DNA of 64,000 nucleotides from Pseudomonas koreensis (GCF_012986595.1 NZ_JAAQYM010000004.1:124001-188000), one strand, 5' to 3'; numbered from the stretch's first letter, positions 26,610 through 35,833 are shown. The notes: generated by a model from the letters alone, not told the origin. A program made the numbers and translations.

Positions 26610-28238
26610 ATGACGATTTCTCGACGATGGTTCATGGCGGGTCTGGCACTGACCGGCGCCGCCGTGCCTGCAGCGTATTTTGGGCATCGTGAATGGACGA
26701 AGCCGGACCCGACGATCACTCCCGGCGAAGCCTCGTTCGACGTCGCGGATGTGGCGGGTCAGCGCCTGGCCGATGCCCTGCGGGGGGTCTGGCAGATCCG
26801 TTTCGAGGGGCGTGACGCGGGCATTGCCGGGTTGCCGAAAGATGACCTGGAAGTCTTCCTCGACATCGCGCACAAGGGGCGCGGGGTGATCGGTTTTCTC
26901 GACACTGCCGAACGCCTGCGCTCGCCATTACAGCCGCGCTATCGAGTGCTCGCCGATCTGGCCGATGTCAGCGCCGCACAACTGAGCTGGCGGCTGGTCA
27001 GCACCACCGCGGCCGATGGTGCCCCCGACTATGAATTCAGCATGGGCCTGGACGAAGTGTGGGCCGGCTTCGGCAATGCCGGCAGCGGCAGCCTGAGCGG
27101 ACGCGTATTGAATCTGCATCGGCCGTTGATGTTGCCGGCCCAGGACAACCGCTTTGTCGCGGTCAAGCGTGTGTTCCCCGAGGCGCGTGAACGCATTGGT
27201 CTCAACCCGACCCTGTTGGCGTGGCTGATTTCCCCTGAACACCGTTTGTTCCACCAGCTCTGGCACGCCTCACGTGACAAGTGGCACACCTTGTCCGAAG
27301 AAAAGCGCGGCGCGTTGCGCGGCATCGGCTGGCAGCCCGGTCCTCGGGACAAGGAGCGCGACGCTCGCGGGCCGCGCAAGGATCGCAACGGTTCGGGGAT
27401 CGATTTTTTCTTCATGCACCGGCACATGCTGGGCACGGCGCGGTCGATGCAGGATCTGCCGTCCTGGCAGCATTTCCCGTTACCGCAGCCGGAGCTGATC
27501 CATGATCGGCAGGGCTTTGCCGCCTATTTCGACAACCACGACGGCACCTCGCTGCCGCCGACCTGGCTGGCCGAAGAGGATGACGAATACTCGCAGTGGG
27601 TCAGTGATATCAAAACCGCGGAGACCTACCACAGCAACTTTCTGGTCTGGGAATCGCGTTACCGTGACCCGCGCTATCTGGCGAAGCTGACCCTTGGCCA
27701 GTTCGGGTCGGAGGTTGAACTGGGGCTGCACGACTGGCTGCACATGCGCTGGGCCTCGGTGCCGCGCGATCCGTCCAACGGGCATCCGGTGCCGTTTGCC
27801 CGCGACCCGGCGGATTTTTCCGCACGCTGGTACGCGGCTGAAAACGATTTTCTCGGTGATCCGTTTTCATCCCACGTCAGCCCGGTGTTCTGGGCGTTTC
27901 ATGGCTGGATCGACGATCGTCTGGAAGACTGGTTCCGCGCCCACGAGCGGTTTCATCCGGGGGAGGTCACGCGCATGCAGGTCAATGGCGTGCCGTGGTT
28001 CGCGCCGGGGCGCTGGGTCGAGGTCAATGATCCGTGGCTTGGCCCGATCACCCACGGCTGCAGCACAGTGCCGGGGCTGCAGGCTGGCAAGTCGGTGGAA
28101 ATGGACCCGGAGACCATGAAACTGGCGCTGCGCATCACCTTTGGCGATGACGAGAAAAAGCTCGCGGAACTGTTCCGCAAAGTGCCGAAACGGCCGTGGT
28201 ATGCGCGGCATCTGAAGGCCAAACAGACTCCGGTCTGA
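26610..28238 (+). CDS. pvdP: PvdP, Tat-exported tyrosinase that forms the pyoverdine chromophore
   Basis: Periplasmic copper tyrosinase, 542 aa, that oxidises the D-Tyr of ferribactin to start chromophore formation (known from P. aeruginosa). The N-terminus is a Tat-like signal (SRRWFMAG, hydrophobic stretch, PAAYFGHREW). Candidate copper ligands are histidines in SPEHRLFHQLWH, FMHRHML and VSPVFWAFHGWIDDRL. I chose the ATG at 26610 because it gives the usual PvdP length and a compact Tat signal, with AGGTAGGG just upstream; an in-frame ATG at 26589 is the alternative. It is transcribed alone from its own box, divergent from pvdMNO. Confidence 0.93.
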   Translation: MTISRRWFMAGLALTGAAVPAAYFGHREWTKPDPTITPGEASFDVADVAGQRLADALRGVWQIRFEGRDAGIAGLPKDDLEVFLDIAHKGRGVIGFLDTAERLRSPLQPRYRVLADLADVSAAQLSWRLVSTTAADGAPDYEFSMGLDEVWAGFGNAGSGSLSGRVLNLHRPLMLPAQDNRFVAVKRVFPEARERIGLNPTLLAWLISPEHRLFHQLWHASRDKWHTLSEEKRGALRGIGWQPGPRDKERDARGPRKDRNGSGIDFFFMHRHMLGTARSMQDLPSWQHFPLPQPELIHDRQGFAAYFDNHDGTSLPPTWLAEEDDEYSQWVSDIKTAETYHSNFLVWESRYRDPRYLAKLTLGQFGSEVELGLHDWLHMRWASVPRDPSNGHPVPFARDPADFSARWYAAENDFLGDPFSSHVSPVFWAFHGWIDDRLEDWFRAHERFHPGEVTRMQVNGVPWFAPGRWVEVNDPWLGPITHGCSTVPGLQAGKSVEMDPETMKLALRITFGDDEKKLAELFRKVPKRPWYARHLKAKQTPV

Positions 28239-28256
28239 GACCGCGTTATCGTTCAA

Positions 28257-28346
28257 TCGCGAGCAGGCTCGCTCCCACAAAGGTTGGTGTTTAGCGCTCG
28301 CTCGAGTGCAACACAAATCCTGTGGGAGCGAGCCTGCTCGCGAAAG
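28257..28346. repeat. REP doublet (REPIN-like) between pvdP and opmQ
   Basis: Two inverted copies of the gcgagcaggctcgctcccaca element flank about 45 bases of unrelated DNA. It lies in the gap between the convergent genes pvdP and opmQ. I see no T-tailed terminator here, so the stems may also serve as a transcript end. Confidence 0.85.
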
Positions 28347-28412
28347 CGCTGGGTCATGAAAAGATGATTCGCCTGGCACGCCCCGATCGCTGGCTGTGCA
28401 CGTCCCACGCGA

Positions 28413-29813
28413 TTACCGACTCGGCGTTTGCCAACCCCCGCCAAGCGCCTTGTACAACGCAATGCTCGCCTGCAGTCGCGACAGGCGCAGTTGTACGTTG
28501 AGGTCTTGCGCCGCATACAGAGTGCGCTGGGTTTCCAGTACGGTCAGCAGGTCTTCGGCGCCGGCCTGATAGCGGCTTTGGGCGATGTCGAAAGCGGTCT
28601 GCGCTTGATTCAGTTCTTCGCTCTGCCATTGTCGCTGCTGGTCGATGCCGCGAATGCTGTTCAGGGCTTTTTCCACATCGGCGAAACCATTGATGATCGC
28701 GCCGCGATAGTTTTCCAGCAGTTCTTGCTGACGCGCGGTGGCCTTGTCGCGCTCGGCGCTCAGGCGGCCGTTGTTGAAGATCGGTGCAACCAGGCCAGCC
28801 GTGAGGTTATAGAACGGGCTGCGCATCAGTTGGTCGAACTGATTGGCACCCGAGCCGAGTTGAGCGGTGAGGGTCAGGGCTGGCAGCATCGCCGCGCGGG
28901 CGACTTTGACGTCGGCCTCGGCCGCCGCCAGTTGCGCTTCGGCGCGGGCGATGTCCGGACGTTGGCTGAGCAATTGGCTGGGGACGCCGCTGGCAATTTC
29001 CGGCCACCGCAGGCGAGCAAAGGATTCCTGGCTGACCGCCACTTGTTGCACCGGTCGGCCGAGCAGGGCGGCCAGGCTGATCAAGGCTTCCTGGGCCTGT
29101 TGCTGCACCAGCGGCAATTGCCGTTGCTGCGCGGCCACCAGGCTTTTCTGTTGGGCCAGTGCCAGGGCGGTGGCCGAGCCCGCGTCGTGCCGGGTCTGCA
29201 CCAGTTTCAGCACGCTTTCGGCGTTGTGCAGATTGAGTTCGGCAATGCGCGCCTGTTCGCGTAACGACAAGGTCTGCGCATAGGTGCTGGCGACCCCGCT
29301 GAGCAATGTCAGCTCGACGGTGGCGCGCTCGAATTCGCTGGCTTGCAAAGTGAACTGCGCGCTGTCGCGGGAGGCACGCTTGCCGCCCCAGAAGTCGACT
29401 TCGTAGCTGGCGCTCAGGTTGGTGTCGAAATAATCCACGGCTTGATTGCTGCTGTCGGCATCCAGTTGGCTGTAGCCGCTGCCGCGCAGCAGTTTCTGTC
29501 GATTGGCGTTGAACGCGGCTTTGACTTCCGGCAGTTGCGAGCCGCCGGCGATCACCGTGCCGGCCTGTGCCTGACGCACTCGGGCGACGGCGGCAGCGAG
29601 GTCGAAACTGCCCAGGCGCGCCTGCTCGATCAAACGGTCGAGTTCCGGGCTGCCGAATTGCCTCCACCACTGCGGATCAATGCGTGCGACGCTCGCCGCA
29701 TGAGGCGATTGCCAGGTGGCAGGCGCTTGCACGCCACTCTCCGGACGCTGAACGGGACTGCCGCAGGCGCTGAGGATCAGGCATACGGTCAACAGGCTGA
29801 GGCGCGGTTTCAT
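28413..29813 (-). CDS. opmQ: OpmQ, outer-membrane lipoprotein channel of the PvdRT-OpmQ pump
   Basis: TolC/NodT-type outer-membrane factor, 466 aa. It has a lipoprotein signal with lipobox LSAC and the family start DPQWWRQFGSPELDRLIEQA. Two repeated coiled-coil halves follow, including LLSQRPDIARAEAQLAAA and the C-terminal LTVLETQRTLYAAQ. With PvdT and PvdR it exports new pyoverdine and recycles used pyoverdine from the periplasm (known in Pseudomonas). I chose the ATG at 29813, the first residue of the lipoprotein signal, 7 bases after the pvdT stop. No strong Shine-Dalgarno is visible, so translation is probably coupled to pvdT. It is last in the pvdR-pvdT-opmQ operon. Confidence 0.93.
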   Translation of the reverse strand: MKPRLSLLTVCLILSACGSPVQRPESGVQAPATWQSPHAASVARIDPQWWRQFGSPELDRLIEQARLGSFDLAAAVARVRQAQAGTVIAGGSQLPEVKAAFNANRQKLLRGSGYSQLDADSSNQAVDYFDTNLSASYEVDFWGGKRASRDSAQFTLQASEFERATVELTLLSGVASTYAQTLSLREQARIAELNLHNAESVLKLVQTRHDAGSATALALAQQKSLVAAQQRQLPLVQQQAQEALISLAALLGRPVQQVAVSQESFARLRWPEIASGVPSQLLSQRPDIARAEAQLAAAEADVKVARAAMLPALTLTAQLGSGANQFDQLMRSPFYNLTAGLVAPIFNNGRLSAERDKATARQQELLENYRGAIINGFADVEKALNSIRGIDQQRQWQSEELNQAQTAFDIAQSRYQAGAEDLLTVLETQRTLYAAQDLNVQLRLSRLQASIALYKALGGGWQTPSR

Positions 29814-29820
29814 AGATCGA

Positions 29821-31794
29821 TCATTCACTGGTAAGGGCCGTGACCGGGTCGAGCCGGGCAGCTTTGCGGGCAGGCATGAAGCCGAAGACAACACCGGTTA
29901 CCAGGGCGCAAGCGAAGGCGCCGAGTACCGCCATCAGCGAGAACGCCACGGCCACTTCACTGAGGATCAGCACACCGCCGACGATCAGCGCCAGGGCGAT
30001 GCCGGCAATCCCGCCGACCACCGAGAGCATCACCGCTTCGGTGAGGAACTGGCGCAGGATGTCGCGCTGGCGGGCGCCGGTGGCCATGCGGATGCCGATC
30101 TCGCGGGTCCGTTCGCGCACGGTCATGAGCATGATGTTCATCACGCCGATGCCGCCGACCAGCAACGAGATCGCGGCAATCGAACCGAGCATCAGCGACA
30201 GGGTGTTCTGGGTGCGCGCCTCGGCCTGGATCATCGCGGCGTTGTTGGTCAGTTCGAAATCCTTCTTGCCGTTGTGCAGGCGCAGCATCGTGCGTTCGAT
30301 GGCTTGCTCGGTCTCCTTGACCTTGCGCGCGTCGGCGGCGGCAATCGCCACGTACTCGGGGTTGTAGGTGCCGAACAGCCGAGTGCTGGCGGCGGAGTAG
30401 GGCACGGCAATGCGGTCGTCGCTGTCGGAGTCTCCAGAGCTGGCGCCTTTTTCCGCGAGCACGCCGACCACTTGAAATGGCACGTTCTCGATCAGGATGT
30501 ATTGGCCGATGGGGTTGGCGACGCCCTTGAGCAGCTTGCTCCTGACCTTGTGCCCGATCACCGCGACGGCGGCGCCGGCGGCTTCATCGGCGGCGGTGAA
30601 ATAGCTGCCCTCGACCACCGGCCAGTTGAATATTTTCGGGAAGTGGGTGTCGTTGCCGCCGACATAACTGTTGTGGTCGAGGTTGCCGAAACGCACCACG
30701 GCTTCGGCACCGTTGACCGGCATGATCTGCTTGATCAGCGGCAGGGTCGCGAGCACTGCCAGATCGTCCAGGGTGACAATGCCCTGGGGTGCCCGTGGAT
30801 GCGGCGAGGCGCCGCTCAGGTAAATGATGTTCGAACCGAACGCACCCATCTGCGCCATCACCTGGCGCTTGCTGCCTTCGCCGACGGCCAGCATGACCAC
30901 CACCGACGCCACGCCGATGATGATCCCGAGCAGCGTCAGCGCGGTGCGGAAGCGGTTGATCCACATCACTCGCCATGCCGCGTGCAGGGCGTCGACCAAC
31001 TCACCTTTCCACGCGCCGGTGGCCTCTGCACCCTCGGCCAGACGCTTGCGCAGATCCACCGCTTGCAGGGCGCCGGGGTTGGCGCTGCTCTGCGCGTGGG
31101 GATTGTCGCGGGCGCTGTCGCTGATGATCAGGCCGTCGCTGATTTCGATGATGCGTTTGGCTCGCGCCGCGACCTCGCGGTCGTGGGTGATCAGGATCAC
31201 CACGTGGCCCTGGCTCGCCAGTTCGTCGAGCAGCGCCATCACCTCTTTGCCGCTGTGGCTGTCGAGGGCGCCGGTGGGTTCATCGGCGAGGATGATGTGA
31301 CCGCCGTTCATCAACGCTCGGGCAATCGACACCCGTTGCTGCTGACCACCGGACAACTGATGCGGGCGATTGCCGGTGCGCGAAGCCAGGCCAAGACGCT
31401 CAAGCAGGGCCGCCGCGCGGGCATGGCGTTCGGCGGCGGGGGTGCCGGCATAGATCGCCGGCATCTCGACGTTTTCCTGGGCCGAGCCAGACGGAATCAG
31501 GTGGTAGCCCTGAAACACAAAACCGAAGGCTTCGCGGCGCAGCCAGGCCAGCTCGTCGCTGTCGAGGCCGGCGACGTTTTCCTCGGCAAAGCGGTACTCG
31601 CCGGAGGTCGGCCGGTCGAGGCAGCCGAGGATGTTCATCAGGGTCGATTTACCGGAGCCGGACGCACCGACAATCGCCACGAATTCGCCGGCGTGGATCG
31701 ACAGGTCGATGCCGCGCAGCACGTGAACCTCGGGCGCGTCGCCGCCGCCGTAGGATTTGCGGATGTCCTGCAGGTCGATCAGAGGCGTTTGCAT
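29821..31794 (-). CDS. pvdT: PvdT, MacB-type ABC permease/ATPase of the pyoverdine efflux pump
   Basis: Inner-membrane MacB-family protein, 657 aa. The N-terminal ATPase (~1-235) has Walker [10 protein letters not shown], signature [15 protein letters not shown] and Walker [13 protein letters not shown]. After a linker come a first membrane helix (~275-300), a large periplasmic domain (~300-520) and three C-terminal helices of the FtsX-like permease. It powers PvdRT-OpmQ. The ATG follows the pvdR stop directly (TGAATG), which indicates coupled translation. The length matches the family. Confidence 0.95.
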   Translation of the reverse strand: MQTPLIDLQDIRKSYGGGDAPEVHVLRGIDLSIHAGEFVAIVGASGSGKSTLMNILGCLDRPTSGEYRFAEENVAGLDSDELAWLRREAFGFVFQGYHLIPSGSAQENVEMPAIYAGTPAAERHARAAALLERLGLASRTGNRPHQLSGGQQQRVSIARALMNGGHIILADEPTGALDSHSGKEVMALLDELASQGHVVILITHDREVAARAKRIIEISDGLIISDSARDNPHAQSSANPGALQAVDLRKRLAEGAEATGAWKGELVDALHAAWRVMWINRFRTALTLLGIIIGVASVVVMLAVGEGSKRQVMAQMGAFGSNIIYLSGASPHPRAPQGIVTLDDLAVLATLPLIKQIMPVNGAEAVVRFGNLDHNSYVGGNDTHFPKIFNWPVVEGSYFTAADEAAGAAVAVIGHKVRSKLLKGVANPIGQYILIENVPFQVVGVLAEKGASSGDSDSDDRIAVPYSAASTRLFGTYNPEYVAIAAADARKVKETEQAIERTMLRLHNGKKDFELTNNAAMIQAEARTQNTLSLMLGSIAAISLLVGGIGVMNIMLMTVRERTREIGIRMATGARQRDILRQFLTEAVMLSVVGGIAGIALALIVGGVLILSEVAVAFSLMAVLGAFACALVTGVVFGFMPARKAARLDPVTALTSE

Positions 31795-32967
31795 TCAGCC
31801 CCCGTTGCCGTCGGCCGGGCCGATCAACAGGTGATCGCCTTCGTTCAGACCTTCGACAATCTGCACCTTGAGCCGGTCGCTGATCCCGGTGCGCACTTCG
31901 CGCTGCTGAATGTCGCCGTTGGCCGCGACCACCTGCGCGGTCTGCAGGTTGGCCGTGGTGCTGCCCTGCAAGGCGGCGACCGGCGCAGTAAGGACATCCT
32001 TGGCCTGGTCGGCGACGAAAAACACCTGGGTGGTCATCTCCGCCATCAACGCGTTGTCGGCGTTATCGACGTCGAGCAGCACGGTGTACAGCACCACCCG
32101 CGCACTGCCGCTCTTGCTGGTGCTGGCCGGGCTGCCGCCGCCCTGGCTGGTCTGATCCAGCGGCTTGGGCGGCACCGGCAGAATCTGCCGCACGGTGCTG
32201 CTCCAGCGCCGCTGGCCGCCGCTGAGGGTGGTGAAATAAGCGCTCATGCCCGGTTTGACGTGGCCGATGTCGGCTTCGGAAACTTCGGCCCACACGGTCA
32301 TCGGCGACAGTTTGGCGATGCGCAGGATCAACGGCGTCTGCTGCTGCGCGTTAAGGGTCTGGCCTTCGCGGGCGTCGAGGGCAACCACGGTGCCGGCCAT
32401 CGGCGCGTAGATTCGCGTGTAGCCGAGTTCGGCCTGATCGCTGCGCAGGCTGGCTTCGGCCTGGCGGATCTGCGCCTGGAACATGTCGATGCGCGCCTGG
32501 GTGGCTTTCAGTTCGGCGCGCGCGGTCTGTACATCTTCTTCGCGGGTGGCGCCGCCGGCGGCGAGATGCTGCTGACGCTGATACTTCTGCCGCGCCAGTT
32601 CATGCTGGGCACGCTGCTCCTGCAATTGCGCCTTGAGGTTTTCGATGGAGAAGCGCCCGGCGTCGAGTTTGGCTTTTTGCGTGGACGGATCGATTTCCAC
32701 CAGCAACTGGCCTTCCTTGACCACATCGCCGACTTCCACGTGGATCTTCTGGATCTGCCCCGAGGCCTGCGCACCGACATCCACGTAACGGCGCGGTTGC
32801 AGGGTACCCAGCGCGGTGACGCTGCTTTCGATGTCGCCACGGCTGACTTGCACGGTGGCGAAGCGGTCGCGGCCCGGCGGCAGGATTTGCCACGCGGCGT
32901 AGGCCACAACGGGAATCAGACAGAGGACTACGAGCAGGGCGCGTCGGGCGGGGCGGGGACGTTTCAT
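31795..32967 (-). CDS. pvdR: PvdR, periplasmic adaptor of the PvdRT-OpmQ pump
   Basis: Membrane-fusion protein of the MacA type, 390 aa. An N-terminal anchor (RRALLVVLCLIPVVAYAAW) precedes the first lipoyl half (RYVDVGAQASGQIQKIHVEVGDVVKEGQ). A long alpha-hairpin follows (~105-190), then the second lipoyl half (YTRIYAPMAGTVVALDAREGQTLNA) and beta-barrel domains. I chose the ATG at 32967 since it gives a clean anchor and the family length; the frame is open to 33165 but the extension looks like leader DNA. It is the first gene of pvdR-pvdT-opmQ, behind an iron-starvation box 110 bases upstream. Confidence 0.93.
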   Translation of the reverse strand: MKRPRPARRALLVVLCLIPVVAYAAWQILPPGRDRFATVQVSRGDIESSVTALGTLQPRRYVDVGAQASGQIQKIHVEVGDVVKEGQLLVEIDPSTQKAKLDAGRFSIENLKAQLQEQRAQHELARQKYQRQQHLAAGGATREEDVQTARAELKATQARIDMFQAQIRQAEASLRSDQAELGYTRIYAPMAGTVVALDAREGQTLNAQQQTPLILRIAKLSPMTVWAEVSEADIGHVKPGMSAYFTTLSGGQRRWSSTVRQILPVPPKPLDQTSQGGGSPASTSKSGSARVVLYTVLLDVDNADNALMAEMTTQVFFVADQAKDVLTAPVAALQGSTTANLQTAQVVAANGDIQQREVRTGISDRLKVQIVEGLNEGDHLLIGPADGNGG

Positions 32968-33077
32968 GCAGGGTTCCGGCCAGTGGAATTCGGCCCGTCG
33001 TTCGCGGCGCGTGCAAAAGGCGCGCAGCCGCTGAACGCTGTCGCAAGGCACGACAGACACGGGGAGCTGTCCTGTAA

Positions 33078-33101
33078 ACGACGAGCGCGGAGGGGAATTT
33101 A
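33078..33101 (-). promoter_or_regulatory. PvdS-type iron-starvation promoter of pvdR-pvdT-opmQ
   Basis: The minus strand reads TAAAT, 16 bases, CGT followed by TTAC. It lies in the 323-base gap between pvdR and the divergent fpvI, 110 bases upstream of pvdR. No gene is visible in that gap, which also carries the fpvI Fur box. Confidence 0.85.
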
Positions 33102-33177
33102 AGCGAAGACACAGGATGTTACAGGTATAGAACGGCACTATTTGACGGGCAACGACAAACGCCACTTTAAATCTATA

Positions 33178-33192
33178 TGAGAATTACTATAA
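33178..33192. promoter_or_regulatory. Fur box upstream of fpvI
   Basis: TGAGAATTACTATAA matches the 7-1-7 Fur palindrome TGATAATnATTATCA at 11 of 14 positions. It lies about 100 bases upstream of the fpvI start in AT-rich DNA. This fits the known direct Fur repression of fpvI in P. aeruginosa. Confidence 0.72.
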
Positions 33193-33290
33193 ATTACGCA
33201 CCTCAAGTTGCCACTATCTTGCTACCCGTTTTCGGGAGCCGTCGATCAGTGTGCTCAAGGATCGAATCCGCATCGAGGCGGCCGGGAGTC

Positions 33291-33773
33291 ATGTTGGAAA
33301 ACTACTATCGCGAGCTGGTGTGTTTCCTGAACGCCAAGCTGGGCAACCGTCAGGTCGCCGAAGATGTGGTGCATGACGCTTACGTGCGGGTACTGGAGCG
33401 CTCCAGCGACACGCCCATCGAGCAGCCCCGGGCCTTTCTTTATCGCACCGCGTTGAATCTGGTGATCGACGATCATCGACGCAACGCCTTGCGCCAGGTC
33501 GAGCCGCTGGAAGTGCTCGACAGCGAAGAGCGCTATTTCATCCCGTCACCCCACGGCAGCCTCGATCACGGTCAGCGTCTGGAAATGCTCCAGCGCGCAC
33601 TGGCGGAACTGCCGCCGCTGTGCCGCGACAGTTTTCTGCTGCGCAAGATCGAAGGCCTGTCGCACCCGCAGATCGCCGAGCACCTGGGCATTTCCAAGGC
33701 GCTGGTGGAAAAACACATCGTCAATGCGATGAAGCATTGCCGCCTGCGCATCAAGCAATGGGATGCCCATTGA
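33291..33773 (+). CDS. fpvI: FpvI-type ECF sigma factor
   Basis: Iron-starvation ECF sigma factor, 160 aa, the size of P. aeruginosa FpvI and shorter than PvdS. Region 2 is ENYYRELVCFLNAKLGN...AEDVVHDAYVRVLERS with PRAFLYRTALNLVIDDHRR. Region 4 is LAELPPLCRDSFLLRKIEGLSHPQIAEHLGIS with a KHIVNAMKHCRLR recognition helix. FpvI is known to direct fpvA transcription after ferripyoverdine signalling. I chose the ATG at 33291 because GGGAG lies 4 bases upstream; the 38-codon upstream extension overlaps the Fur-box leader. In P. aeruginosa the anti-sigma gene fpvR lies between fpvI and pvdR. That interval holds no such gene here. Confidence 0.9.
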   Translation: MLENYYRELVCFLNAKLGNRQVAEDVVHDAYVRVLERSSDTPIEQPRAFLYRTALNLVIDDHRRNALRQVEPLEVLDSEERYFIPSPHGSLDHGQRLEMLQRALAELPPLCRDSFLLRKIEGLSHPQIAEHLGISKALVEKHIVNAMKHCRLRIKQWDAH

Positions 33774-33784
33774 GCCGGCGTCGT

Positions 33785-33808
33785 TAAATTTTATTTCACT
33801 GTCCTCGT
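33785..33808 (+). promoter_or_regulatory. PvdS-type iron-starvation promoter of pvdA
   Basis: TAAAT at 33785-33789, 16 bases, CGT at 33806-33808, followed by TCCTA. It starts 11 bases after the fpvI stop and about 100 bases upstream of pvdA, so pvdA has its own promoter although it follows fpvI. Confidence 0.88.
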
Positions 33809-33908
33809 TCCTACTCAACAGACGACCTGCTGTCCTGCTCAAGGGCCGGTCAGGTCACTTAGGCTCTCCTTTCCCCTTGTTGAGGGGTTCATCCAGAGGA
33901 CACTGGAA

Positions 33909-35243
33909 ATGACTCAGGCAATTGCATCGCCCATCGTTCACGACCTGATCGGCGTCGGTTTCGGCCCTTCGAACCTGGCGCTGGCCATCGCTCTGCAAGA
34001 GCGCGGCCCGACCCACGGCGAGCTGGATGTGCTGTTCCTCGACAAGCAGGCCGACTACAGCTGGCACGGCAACACCTTGTCGACCCAGAGCGAGTTGCAG
34101 ATTTCCTTCCTCAAGGATCTGGTGACCCTGCGCAACCCGACCAGCCCGTACTCGTTCGTCAACTACCTCAAGCACCACGACCGTCTGGTGGACTTCATCA
34201 ACCTCGGCACCTTCTACCCGTGCCGCATGGAGTACAACGACTACCTGCGCTGGGTCGCCGGGCAGTTCACCGCGCAGAGCCGCTACGGCGAAGAAGTGCT
34301 GACCATCGAGCCGGTGCTGCACAACCATCAGGTTGAAGCACTGCGCGTGATCTCCCGCGACAGCGAAGGCCAGCAGTTTGTCCGCACCGCGCGTTCGGTG
34401 GTGGTGAGTGCCGGCGGCACGCCGCGGATTCCTGAAGCGTTCAAGGCGCTGAAGGGTGACAGCCGTGTGTTCCACCACTCGCAGTATCTGTCGCAGATGG
34501 CCAAACAGCCGTGCGTGAACAATCAACCGATGAGCATCGCGATCATCGGCGGCGGGCAGAGTGCTGCGGAAGCGTTCATTGATCTCAACGATTCGTTTCC
34601 GTCGGTGCAGGTCGACATGATCCTGCGCGGCTCGGCATTGAAGCCGGCGGACGACAGCCCGTTCGTCAACGAAGTGTTCTCGCCGGAGTTCACCGATCTG
34701 GTGTTCCAGCAAAACAGCGCCGAGCGTGAGCGTCTGGTCAACGAGTACCACAACACCAACTACTCGGTGGTGGACATCGACCTGATCGAACGCATCTACG
34801 GCATCTTCTATCGTCAGAAAGTCTCGGGCATCGCCCGTCACGCGTTCCGCACCCTGACCACCGTCGAGAGCGCCACCGCTACCGAAAACGGTATCGAACT
34901 GGCGGTGCGCAACAACGCCACCGGCGAAGTCACTGTGCGCAACTACGACGCGGTGGTGCTGGCCACCGGTTACGAGCGCCAGATGCACCGCAAACTGCTG
35001 GCGCCGCTGCAAGAGTATCTGGGCGACTTCGAGGTTGATCGCAACTACAAACTGATCACCGACGAACGCTGCAAGGCCGGCCTGTACATGCAGGGTTTTT
35101 GCCAGGCCAGCCATGGTCTGAGCGACACGCTGCTGTCGGTGTTGCCGGTGCGCGCGGACGAGATTGCCGGTTCGTTGTATGAGCATGGCAAGAACCGTGG
35201 GCATCGTTCGATGGCGGATCTGTTGTTGGCAGCTGCCAGCTGA
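33909..35243 (+). CDS. pvdA: L-ornithine N5-monooxygenase PvdA
   Basis: Flavin-dependent N-hydroxylating monooxygenase, 444 aa, that makes N5-hydroxyornithine for the NRPS (known). The FAD-binding motif is GVGFGPSNLALAIAL near the N-terminus. SWHGNTLSTQSELQISFLKDLVTLRNP is the conserved substrate/FAD segment (shown here in part: WHGNTLSTQSELQ). The NADPH motif is IIGGGQSAAEAF near residue 215, and ATGYER is present. Hydroxyornithine supply fits the two hydroxyornithine-type modules of the terminal NRPS. In P. aeruginosa pvdQ lies next to pvdA; here a REP pair and a magnesium transporter follow. Confidence 0.96.
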   Translation: MTQAIASPIVHDLIGVGFGPSNLALAIALQERGPTHGELDVLFLDKQADYSWHGNTLSTQSELQISFLKDLVTLRNPTSPYSFVNYLKHHDRLVDFINLGTFYPCRMEYNDYLRWVAGQFTAQSRYGEEVLTIEPVLHNHQVEALRVISRDSEGQQFVRTARSVVVSAGGTPRIPEAFKALKGDSRVFHHSQYLSQMAKQPCVNNQPMSIAIIGGGQSAAEAFIDLNDSFPSVQVDMILRGSALKPADDSPFVNEVFSPEFTDLVFQQNSAERERLVNEYHNTNYSVVDIDLIERIYGIFYRQKVSGIARHAFRTLTTVESATATENGIELAVRNNATGEVTVRNYDAVVLATGYERQMHRKLLAPLQEYLGDFEVDRNYKLITDERCKAGLYMQGFCQASHGLSDTLLSVLPVRADEIAGSLYEHGKNRGHRSMADLLLAAAS

Positions 35244-35268
35244 CTCATCGGTGCCTGATACACCGCCT

Positions 35269-35362
35269 TCGCGAGCAGGCTCGCTCCCACAAGGGATCTC
35301 CAGCGAACACAGAAGTTGTGTTGAATGAAGATCCAGTGTGGGAGCGAGCCTGCTCGCGAAGG
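35269..35362. repeat. REP doublet downstream of pvdA
   Basis: Inverted copies of the gcgagcaggctcgctcccaca element about 50 bases apart, 25 bases after the pvdA stop. They probably mark the 3' end of the pyoverdine locus. Confidence 0.85.
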
Positions 35363-35399
35363 GGCCATTTGAAACACCACAAATCCTCAATCCTGAACC

Positions 35400-35833
35400 C
35401 TTCCTGAATGCCCCTGACATTCTCCGACACACCTCCTTTTGCGGGTTTACTCTCCAGACATCGAGGCGTAAGCTTCGCGCGTTTTCATCAATAGCGGAGA
35501 CCCACAGTGGGTACTTGTTCGAGTGACAGTTGTCGGCCGGTCTCGGTAACCGGCAGATTCTCGGCAAGATAACGCGCAGCCTTTCTCTGCCGTTGTCTCG
35601 CCGTAAAGCGAGCAGCGGCATCCCGATCATGGTCAGTTGAGACCATGTCCCGACGTCCTTCTCATCGACACTGAAAAAGTGTGGTTTCGACCTTCGGGTC
35701 GTCCTCGCAACTCTATCGACACGCCTGTCTTTCCAGACCGGCGCGCCAAGCCTTGCCGTGCCGGTTTTTCCGGTGGACGAGGCGCGGCCGTACCTGCTCG
35801 ACGGTTTCCCGGCTGACCACAGGGGCAACAGCC
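35400..35833 (+). promoter_or_regulatory. Long structured leader upstream of mgtA
   Basis: No convincing gene lies between 35244 and 35833. From about 35500 there is a dense row of perfect hairpins: 35500-35512, 35536-35554, a two-part stem at 35588-35620, 35628-35647, 35668-35682 and 35688-35701 (a 5-bp stem capped by TTCG). An ATG-GTC-AGT-TGA mini-ORF lies inside the 35628-35647 hairpin and a 9-codon ORF starts at 35646. Long leaders that sense magnesium are known upstream of mgtA and mgtC in enterobacteria. The same role here is inference from position and structure. A half-site GGTTTA near 35443 could be part of a PhoP site but lacks a clear partner. Confidence 0.5.

Noticed and set aside
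30274..33102. A 942-codon plus-strand frame opposite pvdT and pvdR
   Set aside because: Shadow of two well-recognised efflux genes; it has no start signal and no recognisable domain.
33177..33290. A longer FpvI starting at 33177
   Set aside because: The extension overlaps the Fur box, lacks a ribosome site and exceeds the family length; the ATG at 33291 has GGGAG upstream.
35436..35460. PhoP box upstream of mgtA
   Set aside because: One GGTTTA half-site is present but the second direct repeat at the required spacing is not.
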